A stretch of 60,000 nt of DNA, from positions 8,789,493 through 8,849,492 of the forward strand of contig OU612071.1 in assembly GCA_914767715.1 (NCBI GenBank), read 5' to 3'. Positions 24,030-36,828 of the stretch are shown one piece after another. The notes under the pieces are model-generated. The model saw only the letters and a program-made list of their open reading frames with translations, ran no database searches and had not been told where the DNA came from. Origin of the DNA: Membranipora membranacea (taxonomy: Eukaryota; Bryozoa; Gymnolaemata; Cheilostomatida; Membraniporidae). The stretch's first letter is position 1, and each line of letters opens with the position of its first letter. Position numbers and translations under genes: made by a program.

Positions 24030-27000
24030 ATACCTTGCTTCTACTTAATACCTGGAAGGGAGAAAAGGTTGCAACATGATATCAGGACATGTCTCCACTG
24101 CTATTTCATTCGAAAGCAGTCTCTAGCTTGAGCTAAGTAGTAACATGTATGTAGATGCCGGTAAAAAGGAATTTGATCTGTTTAAACATGGATGTTAACT
24201 GATTATAGTTGGCATTGATCAACAAACCCAATACTATCAGCTACTCATTCGTTTTGTATATATCTTGCAGTATAGCCGTGTCTGTATATTTGTTTTCACG
24301 GGCAGCCAAGCCAACGAATCAAAACAATGATCAATCTACATACCTGCGCAGCATATCAAACTTTCATCCTGCCGTAGCTGGTGAGATTGAAATGATCTTT
24401 GGTCATCTTGTACAACTGACATATCTGCCCCGCTCCTGCTGCTGCTTAACCAGCGACCAAATGTGGCTCCATAGTATTGGTTTTCCTTTCAGCTATAAAA
24501 GTGCATGATAAAAATCGCGTTATACACATGTAATAATCCAACTAAACTTCATAATCCCTGGAATTAGCAGAAAGCCGAATTTTTGAGAAGAGCATTATTC
24601 TATTGGTATGGAGCTTGTCCTCGATAGTATAAAAACTTGCCGTGAACAATGAGGACCCAGTGGATATATTGATAATTAACAAAGAAATTTGTCCACATGA
24701 ATATAACCACTCTAACAAACCTAAAACTTGATAGAAGGAAGAACGAAATAACTGTCTTTCAAAGAAGCAGTCAACCACAAAAGTATAATAATTTGTGTCA
24801 GCGAATGGATCTAGGTAAAATTCTGGCAGCCTTGACGTTGTGCATTGATTGACATCCCTTTAAAATAGGTAAGTTACTTGATAGAAGTTTACAAGTGTTG
24901 GCTGTAGCATTACTGAACCTTTGGACCAATTAAAAAATGATCAATTGTTTTCAGCTACCATACTTAAACTAACAAGTGTTTGTGCAGGGCCAGATATGCT
25001 CCCTTAATCCTTGTATATATATATCAGTGATCTTTGTCCTTCATTCCATTGACTAGATTGATGGATGTGGTGTTGTAGAAGTTTGTAGTGTACCTTGACT
25101 TTTTTCCTTTCTTTTTTTTTTCTCGGACCACTACAGCAAAACAGTTGTTTCAGTTTGGACGCGGTTGGTCTTTATAAAGATATGAAGACCTTGAATTTTT
25201 TTTAAAAGACTGGAATTTTGCCTCTGTCACAGCATATACACTTTGTCTTTGGCAGAATCGTACTTTATTTAGTAAAACTGCAAATAAAATTCATGGTGTA
25301 AGGAACAGGTAATATAAGCAGTCGTGTTCGGTAATCATTACATCAAAAAGAAATTGCAGCAAGAGATATACATTAAATTAAAGTTAGTGTCAATTAATAA
25401 AAAGAAAATGGATATGAAAACAAAACATACCTCTTTGGCCTATTAGGTAAGGCATATGCTGCGTAAAGTTATAGTTTGGAATAAACTGTTTATTTTAATC
25501 TGAAAACAGTATCCTGTTCATAGCAGTAAACCTGATGACTATTGGTTTGAGCTGCTATCACCATGGGTGTCTGTGAGACACTGATTTACAGTTAAAATCC
25601 TGTCAATTCACAACAAAAGAATGTCCACACAGTGCACTAATTGGAGCTTGAATTGGCCAGATAACAAAGGCAACACATAGCATGGTGAGCAAGCGTAGCC
25701 CACGCTCCCAGACTATCAGTGAGGGCGTGCACGAAGCTCACCGCAGCTACAGCCTCGACTACCTCACGTTACAGAAATGCATACAATTACAATCTGGATA
25801 CTCTCAAACACACCTTTTATCTTGATTTTATTGTCTTGGGTCGTCGAATTATTTGAGAAATAAGGGATTTCATTCTTTGTTTTGATAACCAATATCTCGG
25901 GTTTCATCACGCAAAAGTCAGCGCCATTGCCCTCGTGAAATCTGAAAATAAAATTTGAGAATAATTATGGCATAACTGGATATGTTTAAATAGAGTTATC
26001 ATTATAAGGATAATTTATCTGTCCAGATGCGAATATGTTACCAAACTTACTTATCATAGACAGACTCTTTGTGGTGGTGGTGGTGGTGATAGTAATGTTA
26101 TTGTCAATAGCCATTGTACAAATATCAAATAAAATAGGAGATATAGATCTGTTGCAAATTAGTCTATAGTTGGCGAGGTTGAAGGTTGAGGTATAGTCAT
26201 AATGGCTAAAAACTAGAATAAATATAATATTATGGTTATTGTAGATTCTTTGTAGTTAGAGTAAAGCAAATAAAAAGTAATGAGCATTTTAAATTTGGGT
26301 GTGGTTGCGGTTGATGTTACGACCACTATTTATGAGTGCGGGCGGATTTTAAATGATTTCTTGACTGATCTATATTTATCATTTGTCATTAGTTTTACTG
26401 ATGTTATAAGGATTTACGGTTGCTGAGTAAATTGAGCCAACTGGATCGATTCGTACAGTGAAATCAGAAACAAATAAAAAGACGTAAATGCTCACGTCAA
26501 GTTCAGAAATTAATTATATTACAATCAAGCGTTCTTCTTAATTCCTCATGAAATGTAAATTGCAAATATTTTGTGTCCAAAAAAGATAATGATGAAAACC
26601 ACGCTCACCTCAGTGCTCCATTTCTGATTCTGATTCTTTGGGTTAATATTATAACAGATGGTTGTCTGAGGCTGATATATTATAGTTTAGTGGACAAACC
26701 CGCACTGCCACTCTGCATGACCAACAGAGCACTAGACCCCCTGCTGTGAATAGCCCACTCATTATGCACTCGTTACCACTGGGCAACCATGTAATTGCCG
26801 GCCAGCACAATTACCTGACACGGTATGAAATGTGTTCTGCGCAAAACACAGCCACAGCTACAAACACAACAACAATGTATAAACTTCACATAATAACAAG
26901 AAAGCACTTTAAAAACAGACATTTTGAGTAAGTTCCGAGCCATCACCTATCACATATCAAGAACCATCTGGCGGTCACTGGGAATGCCATGATAATATTA

Positions 27001-28070
27001 CTTTCTTATTCATTTCCAGTGGTAGAAATAATAACATTTAAATACGCCTAAATAAAAATTAACAATGATTGACTAATGGGCAGTATCCTTGTGTGTGTGT
27101 GGTTGTGCTTTGTCAATTCTGTTGGGTGTGAACTAATTTTTCATCGCTTTGATATTGCCTATTTTTTTCTAAATTTAATTGACATCGCATGATATCCTAT
27201 TTCCATATCATTTTTGTAATACTATATACAGAAAGTTTTTCATTGTTTGATTTTAATTGGGAGAGATAAGTTATGCTTGTCTAATTATAAGAATATAATT
27301 GTCTCATCTGCACATTTCCATGAATTGCACACTGATTTAGTGCCATCACATTTGGCGCTGCGTGATATTGATTTTGTCAAGGTTCCTAGAGTTGCACCTG
27401 GAAATGTCAAGATATCCACATCACCCATCAATGGACCCTATATTTTTGTCAAACTGAGGAGGTTGAATGCCGATATCAGGGCCCTTAGTGTGTCTGCGAA
27501 CCCTGTAGGGGTGGGGTTTATGACCCATATACAGATAGTATATACATGAAGCATTTGAGGCTTCAGGTAAGGTTGACTTCAAACCCTGACAGGAAACCAA
27601 TAAACCCGCACATAAATACAATCTTAGGAATAGGATCTGAATATATATTATGTATTAAATATAGGTATCAAAACAACTCCATTATGTATAAATAGTAAGT
27701 AATACCAGTATGTAGTTTTATATCATTTGGGGGTCTTTGTCTACAGTTGAGTTTACGAAAATAGTTCGTCCTCGCTGTTGCAATCAATATAAACATTGTT
27801 GTTATGACAACCCATCTCAATATCTTCAGTGGAGCCGCTGCCTCTCATCTTGCATCGCCAGAATAGCACTCCTCAAATACCTATTTCTGCTTGTTGCCTG
27901 TGTGATATATTGGTAGGGCTTTCCCTTTTTTTGATTCAGAGGCTCTGCTGTTTGCCTTATAGATGTTGGGTTTGTGATGTCTGATCTTGGGTTGTTTTGG
28001 GGTTGATTTATCGGTAGGGTTTGAACCCCTTGGTATCCTACTCCGCTGTGCGGGCATTGGTGAACCTGGC
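24030..28070. other. Unassigned stretch with simple repeats
   Basis: No gene is supported. Visible items are a second copy of the 19.6-kb repeat at 26045-26240 with a (GGT)n run near 26071-26090, a locally GC-rich 100 bp near 25680-25780, and TG-rich DNA near 27090-27130. The short open frames are not recognisable. Confidence 0.4.
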
Positions 28071-28074
28071 ATGA

Positions 28075-28250
28075 CTGAAAGTGACAGTAGAGAGCTCAAA
28101 GCAGGCTGAATATTTAGTCTCCCTGATATTCTTCACCTCACTTTCAGGAATGCCATATAAAATTTGCAGGGTGTTCCCTTTTTGGAAACCGTAATAGACT
28201 TTCCATGATTTAATGTTTAGAAGTGGGTTTGACTTTTTGAGTCTATGTGT
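28075..28250 (-). CDS. Exon-like segment, unknown
   Basis: On the minus strand a frame reads LKKSNPLLNIKSWKVYYGFQ, then KGNTLQILYGIPESEV and FTNARTAE before a stop. Codon use looks protein-like. An overlapping frame from about 28099 encodes a basic Pro/Ser/Lys-rich tail. It could be ORF1 of a retroelement. I do not recognise it. Confidence 0.25.
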
Positions 28251-28877
28251 AATTCAGCCACATTTTCTTTGGTAATGGGTGGTCATTGTGAGTAGCTTTG
28301 GAAGCTCATTCCCTCTATATGCACAGCAATTTCTGCCTTCAAGAGGTGGAATTTGGTTTGTAACTTCTATGATCTATTCCACAGATTTTGAGTCAGCACA
28401 GATTATTTTGAACATTGTTTGGGTAAGGCCGTACCTCAAGAATTTGGCTGGGGTTGTTCCATTTGGTTTAGTAGTTGGTGGATAGAGAAGGTTGATTAAT
28501 GAACTCCTATGTGTTCAGCTTGTGGTTGAGTCAACTCTGTCTGATCTCGAAGAACAATGAAACGCACATAAGATATAGACTTTTTAGTATTAGGAAGTCA
28601 CAATCAGCTGATGATGCTAGTAGTGCAGCTGCTCCTCGGTTAGGTGGGACTTGCACAGCATTTGAGTATGACTTGATTGTAAGGCATGGTATTTAGCTCT
28701 CAAGTGTTGGGCTGTTATCACCTGGTTTCCTTTTTTTGGGTCATGCTTACATCGATGTTAGGCTTACTAGTTGTGAATGGTAGGGTTGTTTGAGTGTGGT
28801 GTAATTTGTTGTTTTGCTTTGTTGATTTGGTCCTTTGATTTTTATAATTATTTTAGTGATGATTGGTTCATCATCAA

Positions 28878-30515
28878 TTAGGTATGAAGCCTAGATGTGT
28901 GAAAAACAATATATTAATTGTAGATTAGCACATATTTTCAACATGTAAAAAGGAATTGATTTACAACTCCTTCCTTTGTCAGCAACTAACCATTATGAGA
29001 TATATCTCATTAACATTTTTCAAGTTCCAAACTCTGGACAAAATGATCATGAGGAGAGCGGGGTGCTTGTTCTAGTAATGAATCACTATGATGAAATATA
29101 TTGAGATTCTCACAAGCTAGCAATTTTCTTTCTTTGTGAGCTGTTGCTCTGCAGCAAGGATGTCTAGCCACCTTTTCCACAGCACCCTCACTCTATCCTT
29201 GAAAGGTTTATTTAGGGCCACATCGATGGACTGAACAAGGGATGTCCAACCCCCCCCCCCCCCGGCAACAGCACAGCATAAGTGTCTGTAAGTTTCTGAA
29301 CCTCCTCCACCTTGTGGAAGCAGAACGGTCCATGATAAATAGAGTAGGGGGAAGAATAAATACCACCACATCTTTTCCTGATAATTTAAACGATGTACAC
29401 CTCTAAAATTTTCCAAGTCATGATGTAGCCTCAAGCCACGGTGGCACGTTTACCTATAGAAACAATTTAAATTTATAATCGCATAGTCTGGGACAAAACT
29501 GTGTTGTCATAGCTGTTCCAAACTCCCAGCCATTAGAGTAAGCTACAAAAAATTTTGCCAACAACTATGCTCTCAATGTTCTATTGCCTAACAACGACAA
29601 CAACAACAACAAAGAAATTGAGACTTGATATATGACATAAATAATGATATGACAAATGACATACAATATATGATGGGTGGTAGACTCTTTCCTTAAGCTG
29701 TAACTAATAGTACTTCGGTGAGCCACATCGTTTCATAACCTGTTGTATTGATTAGAACATATTTGGATCGATTGATTGGTTTATTTGTCCATCCATATCA
29801 ATTATGATGCTGTGATCGATTTCTGCAACAATATTGATATGAGACGGCTATATGTTGTATTGTAAACTTTGATGGGCACACCATACCTTCCTTGTTTTTT
29901 CTGGATAAGTAGACGGTAGAATGGTGTGTTCATGTCCTGAACTGAATCTCATCAACTGTACACTCGAGCAGCCGTTGGCATGTCTCAGTTGACATCTGAC
30001 TTTCTGACTATATATCTGAAATAGTGGATCAAATCCTGATTGAAATTACCCTATATGCATGTCTATAGCCTACAGCACTGTCACTTTACTTTTGCCTGTA
30101 CACAAGGGTATATTGTCAACTAACTAAGTCATATCATCATGCATCATCTAAGGACAAAAATAGGACAAAAGTGTGGTTATCTGATATCAGACCTAACTTG
30201 TTGATATCAAAACATACGATTTATTTCAAAAAATTGACATACCTTGACATGTGTCCAAACTACTGATAGCTCCCATCATTCCAACATATTCTCATGAGGT
30301 TATAGTCGCCGATGCTGAGTGAGAGAGAGAGCTTGGAATCTAGCATATCCTCATCACAATCATCAAATATCAAGCAGTTGCCATTGCTACCTAGTAGATA
30401 AATGCAATGCACTGACTGCTTTCTCATGGATTTCTTGAACTGGAATACACTTGTGTTGTTGTTCCAGCCACCTTAAATTTGGAAACAGTGCACCATATAC
30501 ACACCTAATAGTTAG
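28878..30515 (-). mobile_element. Pogo/Tigger-type DNA transposon remnant, copy B
   Basis: This copy shares its start (TTAGGTATGAAGCCTAGA) with copy C at 52722 and its right end (GTGCACCATATACACACCTA) with copy A. The minus-strand frame 29117-29434 is the best-preserved DDE part: YQEKMWWYLF, HRP-like coding around the catalytic region, then a Gly run, then TSLVQSIDVALNKPFKDRVR and LWKRWLDILAAEQQ. The Gly run is produced by an expanded C tract at about 29251-29264 inside the conserved PGG codons, where copy C has two Gly codons. Stops lie upstream, so it is inactive. Confidence 0.8.
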
Positions 30516-30612
30516 AGCTTTAATTTGATGTTGATTAATACTCAGACAACCTGATTCTTTGTTAGTTCTTTCTGTGTTCCTTTTTATAAGAAAGAGTATC
30601 AGATAAGCTCAT

Positions 30613-30800
30613 TTATGACCACTTTGGAGTATCGTATAATGAGAACAAATATATAGCCAAGATGTGGTATGCGTGCCTTATTGTAAGTTTCCTACCTGCT
30701 TTCCTAACTGCATTGAAAAAAAGTTCCAGGTGATCTTGTAATAGACGAGAGGTCATTACGTAGTTCTCCTCTACCAGTAGTTCTGGTGCCAGGTCTTCCA
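30613..30800 (-). pseudogene. P-element/THAP9-like transposase C-terminal fragment
   Basis: The minus strand contains LLQDHLELFFNAVRKAGRK. 'S/LQDHLE.FF..+R..GG' is the most recognisable C-terminal motif of P-element and THAP9 transposases. Upstream, the frame runs into a 101-bp tandem duplication (30777-30975) that repeats LPFWHSMPGK/LLSGIACLED-type sequence. No other part of a P element is contiguous. Confidence 0.7.
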
Positions 30801-30975
30801 GGCATGCTATGCCAGAGAGCAAGCCCATGAGGCATGGTTTCCTCCAACATTCCATTTTAAAATTCCATGCTCTGCCGGTAGTTCTGGTGCCAGGTTTTCC
30901 AGGCATGCTATGCCAGAAAGGAAGCCCAGGAGGCATGTTTTCCTACAACATTCCGATTCAAAATTCCATCGTTTG
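30777..30975. repeat. 101-bp tandem duplication
   Basis: TTCTGGTGCCAGGT starts at 30781 and again at 30882. Both are followed by a TTCCAGGCATGCTATGCC block and CAACATTCC. Two diverged copies with a 101-bp period lie within the P-like fragment and shift its frame. Confidence 0.85.
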
Positions 30976-31152
30976 TTCTCAACCGGATCCTTCTATCGAA
31001 GCAGTACAGGTGATCCTAGTTCATAAATTACACTCTTCATTATACCTTACAGGGTTTGCGTTGTAGGATTTAGAAAATGAAGCTTTGGCTCTCACCTGCT
31101 GTCCATTTCTTGCCTTTCTTAAGTTTCGGTTTATCTTTCAGAATTTTGAAGA

Positions 31153-31368
31153 TCAGCATAAGAAGGTAGACGCTTTCTTGAAGCTGTGTTTGATAGTTAC
31201 TACGGTGAACCTCATCTTTTCATGGCCTGTTGTCTTGTTAAGGACATCGTTAGAGCCGGTGTCCTCATATGTGGTGGATGAAGCCGTATCACAGTATAGA
31301 GGAACGTCATCCAGATCAATTATGTGACATGCATCGATTGCTGCAATGCAAATATCTAACAATATCAA
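31153..31368 (-). pseudogene. Pogo/Tigger-type DDE transposase fragment
   Basis: The frame reads DLDDVPLYCDTASSTTYED, then KTTGHEKMRFTVV. 'D..P...D..SS.T' followed by 'TTGHEKMR(F/Y)TVV' is the region of the first catalytic Asp in pogo/Tigger-like transposases. The adjacent DDE regions are lost. It lies about 640 bp beyond copy B, on the same strand, and is less decayed here. Confidence 0.85.
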
Positions 31369-31849
31369 TTTGTGACTCCATAGATTATGAAACTAGAGGG
31401 AGCATAATGATTAGCGAACTAAAACCATAAGAAACCACGAGCGCCAATGGATAAACAGGAAGCCCACGATTCTTTTGTGTGTAATTCTGAAACTGTGGAG
31501 TGCAATATCATTTGAAAGGAAATTGTGCTTTTTTCTTTGACCAGTTATAACTGAGCAGTGAAAGTTGAAATAGCATGCACTTTCATATCTTTACCGAATT
31601 GGTTTCGTGCCTCTGCTCCCAACATTTACTGGCAATAACATACTCTTCTGACACTATAGACACTATAAGCATGTGAATCTCTGATCGATAGAGCTTCGGT
31701 CGTTGTTACTCGGGCACCTCAATTTGACTGAAAGAGAGGACAACTTTGACTTTAATAAACAGACATGATTGAAACTGTTTTACCTAGCTCTGCATTATTA
31801 GCATACGAGAGTGCGGCTATAAAATACTACTCATTGTTTGCATAGCAAA

Positions 31850-32044
31850 TCAGAGCTGATTTTGAAGTTTCTGAATCCAGTCAGCACATGATTTTGTATT
31901 TATCTTTGTGTTGATGACATACCTGGATATATCATCCTCTGTTGCTGTGTTGCATAGATTGATGTAATGCTGTCCAAAAATACCTAGACAACGATAATTA
32001 TAGCTGTGCCATCCATCCTGTATTGTTGGGATTACAACGTGCAA
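31850..32044 (-). CDS. Exon-like ORF of unknown function
   Basis: Sixty-four codons include IPTIQDGWHSYNYRCLGIFG and KINTKSCADWIQKLQ. The composition is protein-like with Trp and Cys, but no family is recognised and no second exon was joined. It lies just left of the segmental duplication, so it could belong to the same ancestral gene. Confidence 0.25.
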   Translation of the reverse strand: MHVVIPTIQDGWHSYNYRCLGIFGQHYINLCNTATEDDISRYVINTKINTKSCADWIQKLQNQL

Positions 32045-33007
32045 GTTATACCGACCTACAGCATTATAGGCGACTACTTTTACGGTAGAATTTTATATGT
32101 AATAAAATCAGTTTCTCTGGATTATCTGTGGCTTCATGGATAAACTTAAATAAATAACATACAAAATGTATCAATCCGATTACTTCTGATTACTTTGCCG
32201 GCTGCGTATGAGTGCTCTGACGCTCTTGCCGGTACCTCATCTCCGGGAAGAAGATCACTGTCTTTCTTATCTAGAAACAAGTTAATTTTATTAGTCACAG
32301 ATGTACCTCAGCAAGCCCAAGATTTCTAGTAGCGATTCTTGTTTACAGATCAATAATATTGATGCTTGCAGGTCCTAAGCATTCATCTTTTATCATTGTT
32401 TTCTATGACTTTGAAGCCATTGTTGTTCTTTGTGCAAGCACCTGCATACTCACACACCACTGAGTACGGACGAGAAACAACACTTCTTGACTATCTCCTT
32501 TGAGACACTGACCAGTTTATCGATGAATCTCACTTCATTAAAGCTGCTAATACCCAAATGGTACATTGCTGCTGAGCAGATTGTGCTCTTCACCATCTAT
32601 TGAATATACATGAGAGAACAGGTCTTTAGTGGGTAGTGTCTATCAAGCCAGTTCCACAATGGTCAATTTCAATATGTTTTTTCTTTAAGTCAACCTGAAT
32701 GTAAGGTAAGAAAGTTTGTCAATATAATATTTCTATAGGTTTGCACTCCCTGGATAAATAGAAAGATTTTAACTCACCAGCATACAGAATTCATGATGGG
32801 ATCTAATTTTTCCTTTCACCTTCCGGATAACTAAGGACCAGTTGAGGACATTTTTAAAATTGGCAAGTGTGAACTAACTCCCAGCTGTGTCCTCTGAGAA
32901 CAATGGTTTGTAGACTCTACAATCAATAATAACGGAAAAGTGATATGCTTTGTCATAAGTTGTGCGGGTAGGTTTGTCTCGTTCATGTATAACCTTCTTT
33001 GCGGCAT

Positions 33008-33241
33008 TTAGCGGCCTGCAACATCTATCAATATTGCGCTTGCAAGTTTTTCCTTATTGCCTCTGTTCTCAGGCAGATCCTGTTTAGTTTGCCAGGGTGC
33101 ACACAAATACGGAGACTGTACCCGTAGACATCCAACCCTGTCCTCTACATCTTGACATATCCCCTGCGCCAAGTCACAGTTTCTGTGTGTGAGCTTGTCA
33201 CCATAGCTGGGCATGGTGATTTCCATTGTAACTGTATACAA
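33008..33241 (-). pseudogene. Exon of the duplicated unknown gene, copy A
   Basis: It encodes MEITMPSYGDKLTHRNCDLA, then QDVEDRVGCLRVQSPY. Copy B has the aligned MEITVPSYGDKLTRRNCDLA at 56068-56277. Conservation of Gly, Asp, Arg, Cys and Trp positions between copies suggests past coding. The 3' parts of the two copies diverge in frame. The family is unknown. Confidence 0.4.
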
Positions 33242-34738
33242 AAATGCAGTTATCTGTCACATGAACCTGGTCAAATAAATCAATCAAATAAAAATAGGTG
33301 AGATTCTTGTATTCTAGAGTCTGTATTAGCGTAGAGTCCAATCACTGATACTTTATCAAACTAATCCATAAAGTTCCAAAATGCTCATGTTTTTTTACTT
33401 CCAGTTTCTTTATATATTGAGTCCAACTTTTCTGTCGACTAAGTACAGTCCCCGAGTTGTATTTGATCCATCACCTCCACAGGCATCGGCAATGCGCGTA
33501 TCTCCAGACCAAAATGCATCCTTCAAATCTTTACGGAAATTGAAAATCAAGATTGATGTACCATCATCTCAAATGTTTTTCAAATTTGATTATCGATCAT
33601 AATGTAAGTCATATTCTGACATGTGTCTGTCATATGCCATAATGCTTGTTTCTTTGCTTGCAGGCTAAATCATTAGACCACATTTTGATATTGAGTTAAT
33701 AGTTAAAATCTTTGAATACCTGATTATCTGCATTGGTGCCCGTTGCTGTCATATCTTAAGCCTTGGAAAACAATCATGTAGCCCTTCTGCTTTCAGGGTA
33801 GCATACACATCTACAAGTTCTTCTGTCTCATCTGGCGTAAGCAAGAATTGATCGGCTAAAAGATAAAAGAAATGGATGATATGTCACATAGATACTCTTG
33901 AAGCAACATAACATGCTGCTATCAGATCATGAATTTGATACAAATAACAAGAACAGGGAAAACTATGCCCCTTGTTTAATACAAATTCACCTAAAAACTA
34001 ATCATCAAAACATTCTATCTCAACGGTATACACTTGTTATGTTGGTGACGAAGTGTAAATTGGAAATAATATGATAGTTCACACACGCTGTCAATTTTAC
34101 TTATAATTTACACTAGTTTGAGGAGGTTGAGGAATATCCGTAGGGAGACCCCTCACCCACCAGTTTATCCAGTTGTGTAAGGTTGTCGACTGGCCATTGT
34201 TTTGGGCTTCACGGTGAACACTTAACTTCTGGTTGTTTGCTGTAAATATGCAAAGAGAAACGATATCGCATACCGAGAAACTGACAAATTATACTGGAAA
34301 AATAAATTGTTTATTATCTTTTTCAGGTTCAATGACTTTCAGTTTATGACACATAAGTTATGAACTTACAAATTGTTCCTGTCCTTTTTCCTGTCTGTAC
34401 ATATATTCTCCTGGATTTTCGGAAATAAATCCTTCTCCCAGCAGGTCCAGCTGCCAGTCTATCGCAACACGCTGTGAGCCCGTAGGAAATAAGTACATAA
34501 GACATTCCTCCATGTGCTACTCTTCACAACTATCTGAAAGTATAACAACCGACTAATAATTAAAATGAATCATTAAAGCTAAAGCTGTATTACTTGAGAT
34601 AATAAACACGGGTTGTATGAGAAACAATTTGCATTGAATTTGCATTTGGTTGAATATTAAAAACACTTATACCATGCTTCACGGCTCTCTTAATCATTGA
34701 CAAAAACGTTGGGGTCCTTGTCAACAATTCCTTATTAA

Positions 34739-35373
34739 AGTGCCTCGACCGGTATATAAGGGCCAGTCAATGTAAAGCGATCACCCAGCCATATCAAATT
34801 CAAATGGGGTTAGCAGCATTCAAATTCCTCCTGCTTTTTCGGAATTAAGAGGAGAAGCAGCGAATTATTTTTAATGGGAATCAGACAAGCTGATGCGGAA
34901 TTGTGTGATACACATACCCAATAAATTTTCATTCCAATAATGGCATTAGAAAGTGGTGAAAATATGACTGATGTCATACGAAATTGCCCAGTTCCGATGA
35001 TTTCAAATCAGCCGCTTCAAAATATACGAGCTCTTATTGGTCAATTTTGACGTTATGATTTATGGTTTTAGAAGTTGCCTAGATACCGTTGTCAAGATTG
35101 AAATTAACGTTGTAATAAAACCCTATAATCCCAAGTGTGATGAGCCTGCACAACAATAGCTATATCATAGCTTCTATTCAACTTTATTTATGGGTGTCTG
35201 CGAATCACAATTTCTTATATAACACACTTGACCACTTGAGAATGCAACGTGGACTGGCTGTTAGAGGCGGAGACCAAGGCCATTCTCCGCCTCTAATTAC
35301 ATTGATCAGCCAATGGTCTTGCCTGTCACTTCACATGATTAATCCCCGTGCACCCCCTTCGATTCCTACCTCT
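34739..35373. mobile_element. 635-bp TTAA-flanked insertion in duplication copy A
   Basis: TTAA at 34735-34738 and at 35374-35377 bracket DNA absent from copy B. Copy B reads straight through a single TTAA at 58528-58531 with matching flanks on both sides. This is what insertion of a TTAA-targeting element (piggyBac or Kolobok type, or their MITEs) leaves. The ends do not show clear inverted repeats by eye. A 13-bp-arm hairpin lies inside (35261-35296). Confidence 0.7.
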
Positions 35374-35592
35374 TTAACGTCTTCAATAAATACAGCTGTA
35401 TTTTCTGTAGTAACATTTCCCCTAAATACGCTTTGATACTTCCTGCTAGCAATATCTCTTAAAGTGATAGTCCTACTAGGCCATGTTTGGTATGGTTATA
35501 AAGATCTCAGGCTGAAAAGTCATTAGGGTATATGAAATAAAACAGCGTATGAACCTAATTGCAGTAAAACTGCTGCAAAGTCTGAAGATTGG

Positions 35593-35651
35593 GATCATAG
35601 TGGATCATAGTGATTTATTGCCTCCCCTGACCACTATGATCCACTATGATC
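35593..35651. repeat. Hairpin with perfect 20-bp arms, copy A
   Basis: Arm 35593-35612, containing two GATCATAGTG units in a row, pairs exactly with 35632-35651 around a 19-nt loop. The homologous hairpin in copy B (58747-58805) has one arm mismatch. Confidence 0.95.
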
Positions 35652-35732
35652 ATTGCTTAAATAACTGAAAAAAAACTAATTGCTATTTTCCACAATTTTA
35701 ATTTTTTTATTATTTTTATTTGCCCTATGAAC

Positions 35733-36345
35733 TAGGGGTGGAACGACCTCTTGAGGCTGCAGTTGAATTGCGGATATTTGACCTTGGATTCAACCACAAA
35801 CCGGATCGGATATGTGTTATGTCTGATCCGAGATGATGTTTTAATCAACACTTAATTAGCATCATTTATCTCACTAAGAACGACAAGGAAGGAAGTATGA
35901 TAGTCATTAATTTGTAGTTCATATTAGATAATTGAGTTTGGCTGAAAGCACTCAGTGTCGATTAGTAGGCATTCAATACCTATTCTATGCACAAATGCTC
36001 GTAGTCAAGAGATCTCTGTACTCGTTGAATGATCTTTTCAAATAATCTGTGTGTGTGATATTTGCGCCGTGGCTGTTTGAGTGATAAGTTGCGCCTTGTA
36101 AAGTATTATACCCGATCAGATATATACACATTTAAATCAGGGTAATGATACAGAGAAAAGATTGTTGACGGGGTGTATCCATGTATTCAATGACCTTTAC
36201 TGTATATTATGGTGCAAAAGTACAGCTGCTTGGACTGGTAAATTAAGCGTTTGAACGCGTTATGCGGGTACGATCCGAGCTTGAATTTATGGACCGATCC
36301 GATATCCGATCCGAGGTTGCCTAACCCTGATCCGTTCCACCCCTA
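35733..36345. mobile_element. Short non-autonomous hAT element (613 bp)
   Basis: The ends TAGGGGTGGAACG (35733-35745) and its complement (36333-36345) are the same as in the element at 1390-2976. The flanking 8-mers CTATGAAC and CTATCAAC differ at one base. No coding sequence is inside. It is probably mobilised by the same hAT family. Confidence 0.9.
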
Positions 36346-36828
36346 CTATCAACTTACATTATATGATTTACTGGGGTAATATATGCACTTTTCTGTTAGG
36401 ACTGACCCTTTAATTCCTCATCAAAGTTTACGCATGACCTCACGAGTTATCGGCTCAATCAGCTCAGGGAGTTACCTGCGCAGGTAGTTACCTGTGCCTT
36501 GGAGTCTGAGCATATTTACAGCAGGATTAGATACTTTACCATGACTAATTGGCCAAACCTTTCAATATGTTTACAGATATAGTTGCACAAATGAAACTTT
36601 TCACAAACCACAATACCTTGCTGATATACTGCATTACCTTTAAGGCTGAAGAGCATTTGAGTTATTTGCAGCATATTCCAGCACGCTATATGAGGAGAAC
36701 TTGAGACTCTGTAGTAGCTAAAGAAGAGTGAAAAGTGAGTCAGTTCTTTAAGAGGTTCAGTTAGTAAAAGAATGCTAGCAGTAGAAGCAGGCTACAACAA
36801 AAAGTGCTAATATACTGAGAGGGAAGCG

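Larger units (their letters stand above)
32210..35800. repeat. Segmental duplication, copy A
   Basis: It aligns in the same orientation with 55440-58948. Shared strings include AAGATCACTGTCTTTCTT, GTTGGGGTCCTTGTCAACAA, AAATACGCTTTGATACTTCC and the hairpin near 35600. Copy A has extra DNA of about 220 bp near 32535-32745 and a 635-bp insertion at 34739-35373. It lacks about 520 bp present in B near 56416-56936. Exon-like segments on the minus strand (near 33008-33241, 33721-33860, 34140-34243, 34376-34540) carry frameshifts relative to B, so this looks like a duplicated, decayed gene of unknown family. Confidence 0.85.

Noticed and set aside
24209-24508. Plus-strand ORF with hydrophobic start
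   Set aside because: No recognisable domain, no splice context, and composition typical of chance frames in AT-rich DNA.
27247-27549. 100-codon plus-strand ORF
   Set aside because: It looks somewhat protein-like, but there is no family match, no flanking exon and an overlapping open frame on the other strand, so it was not called.
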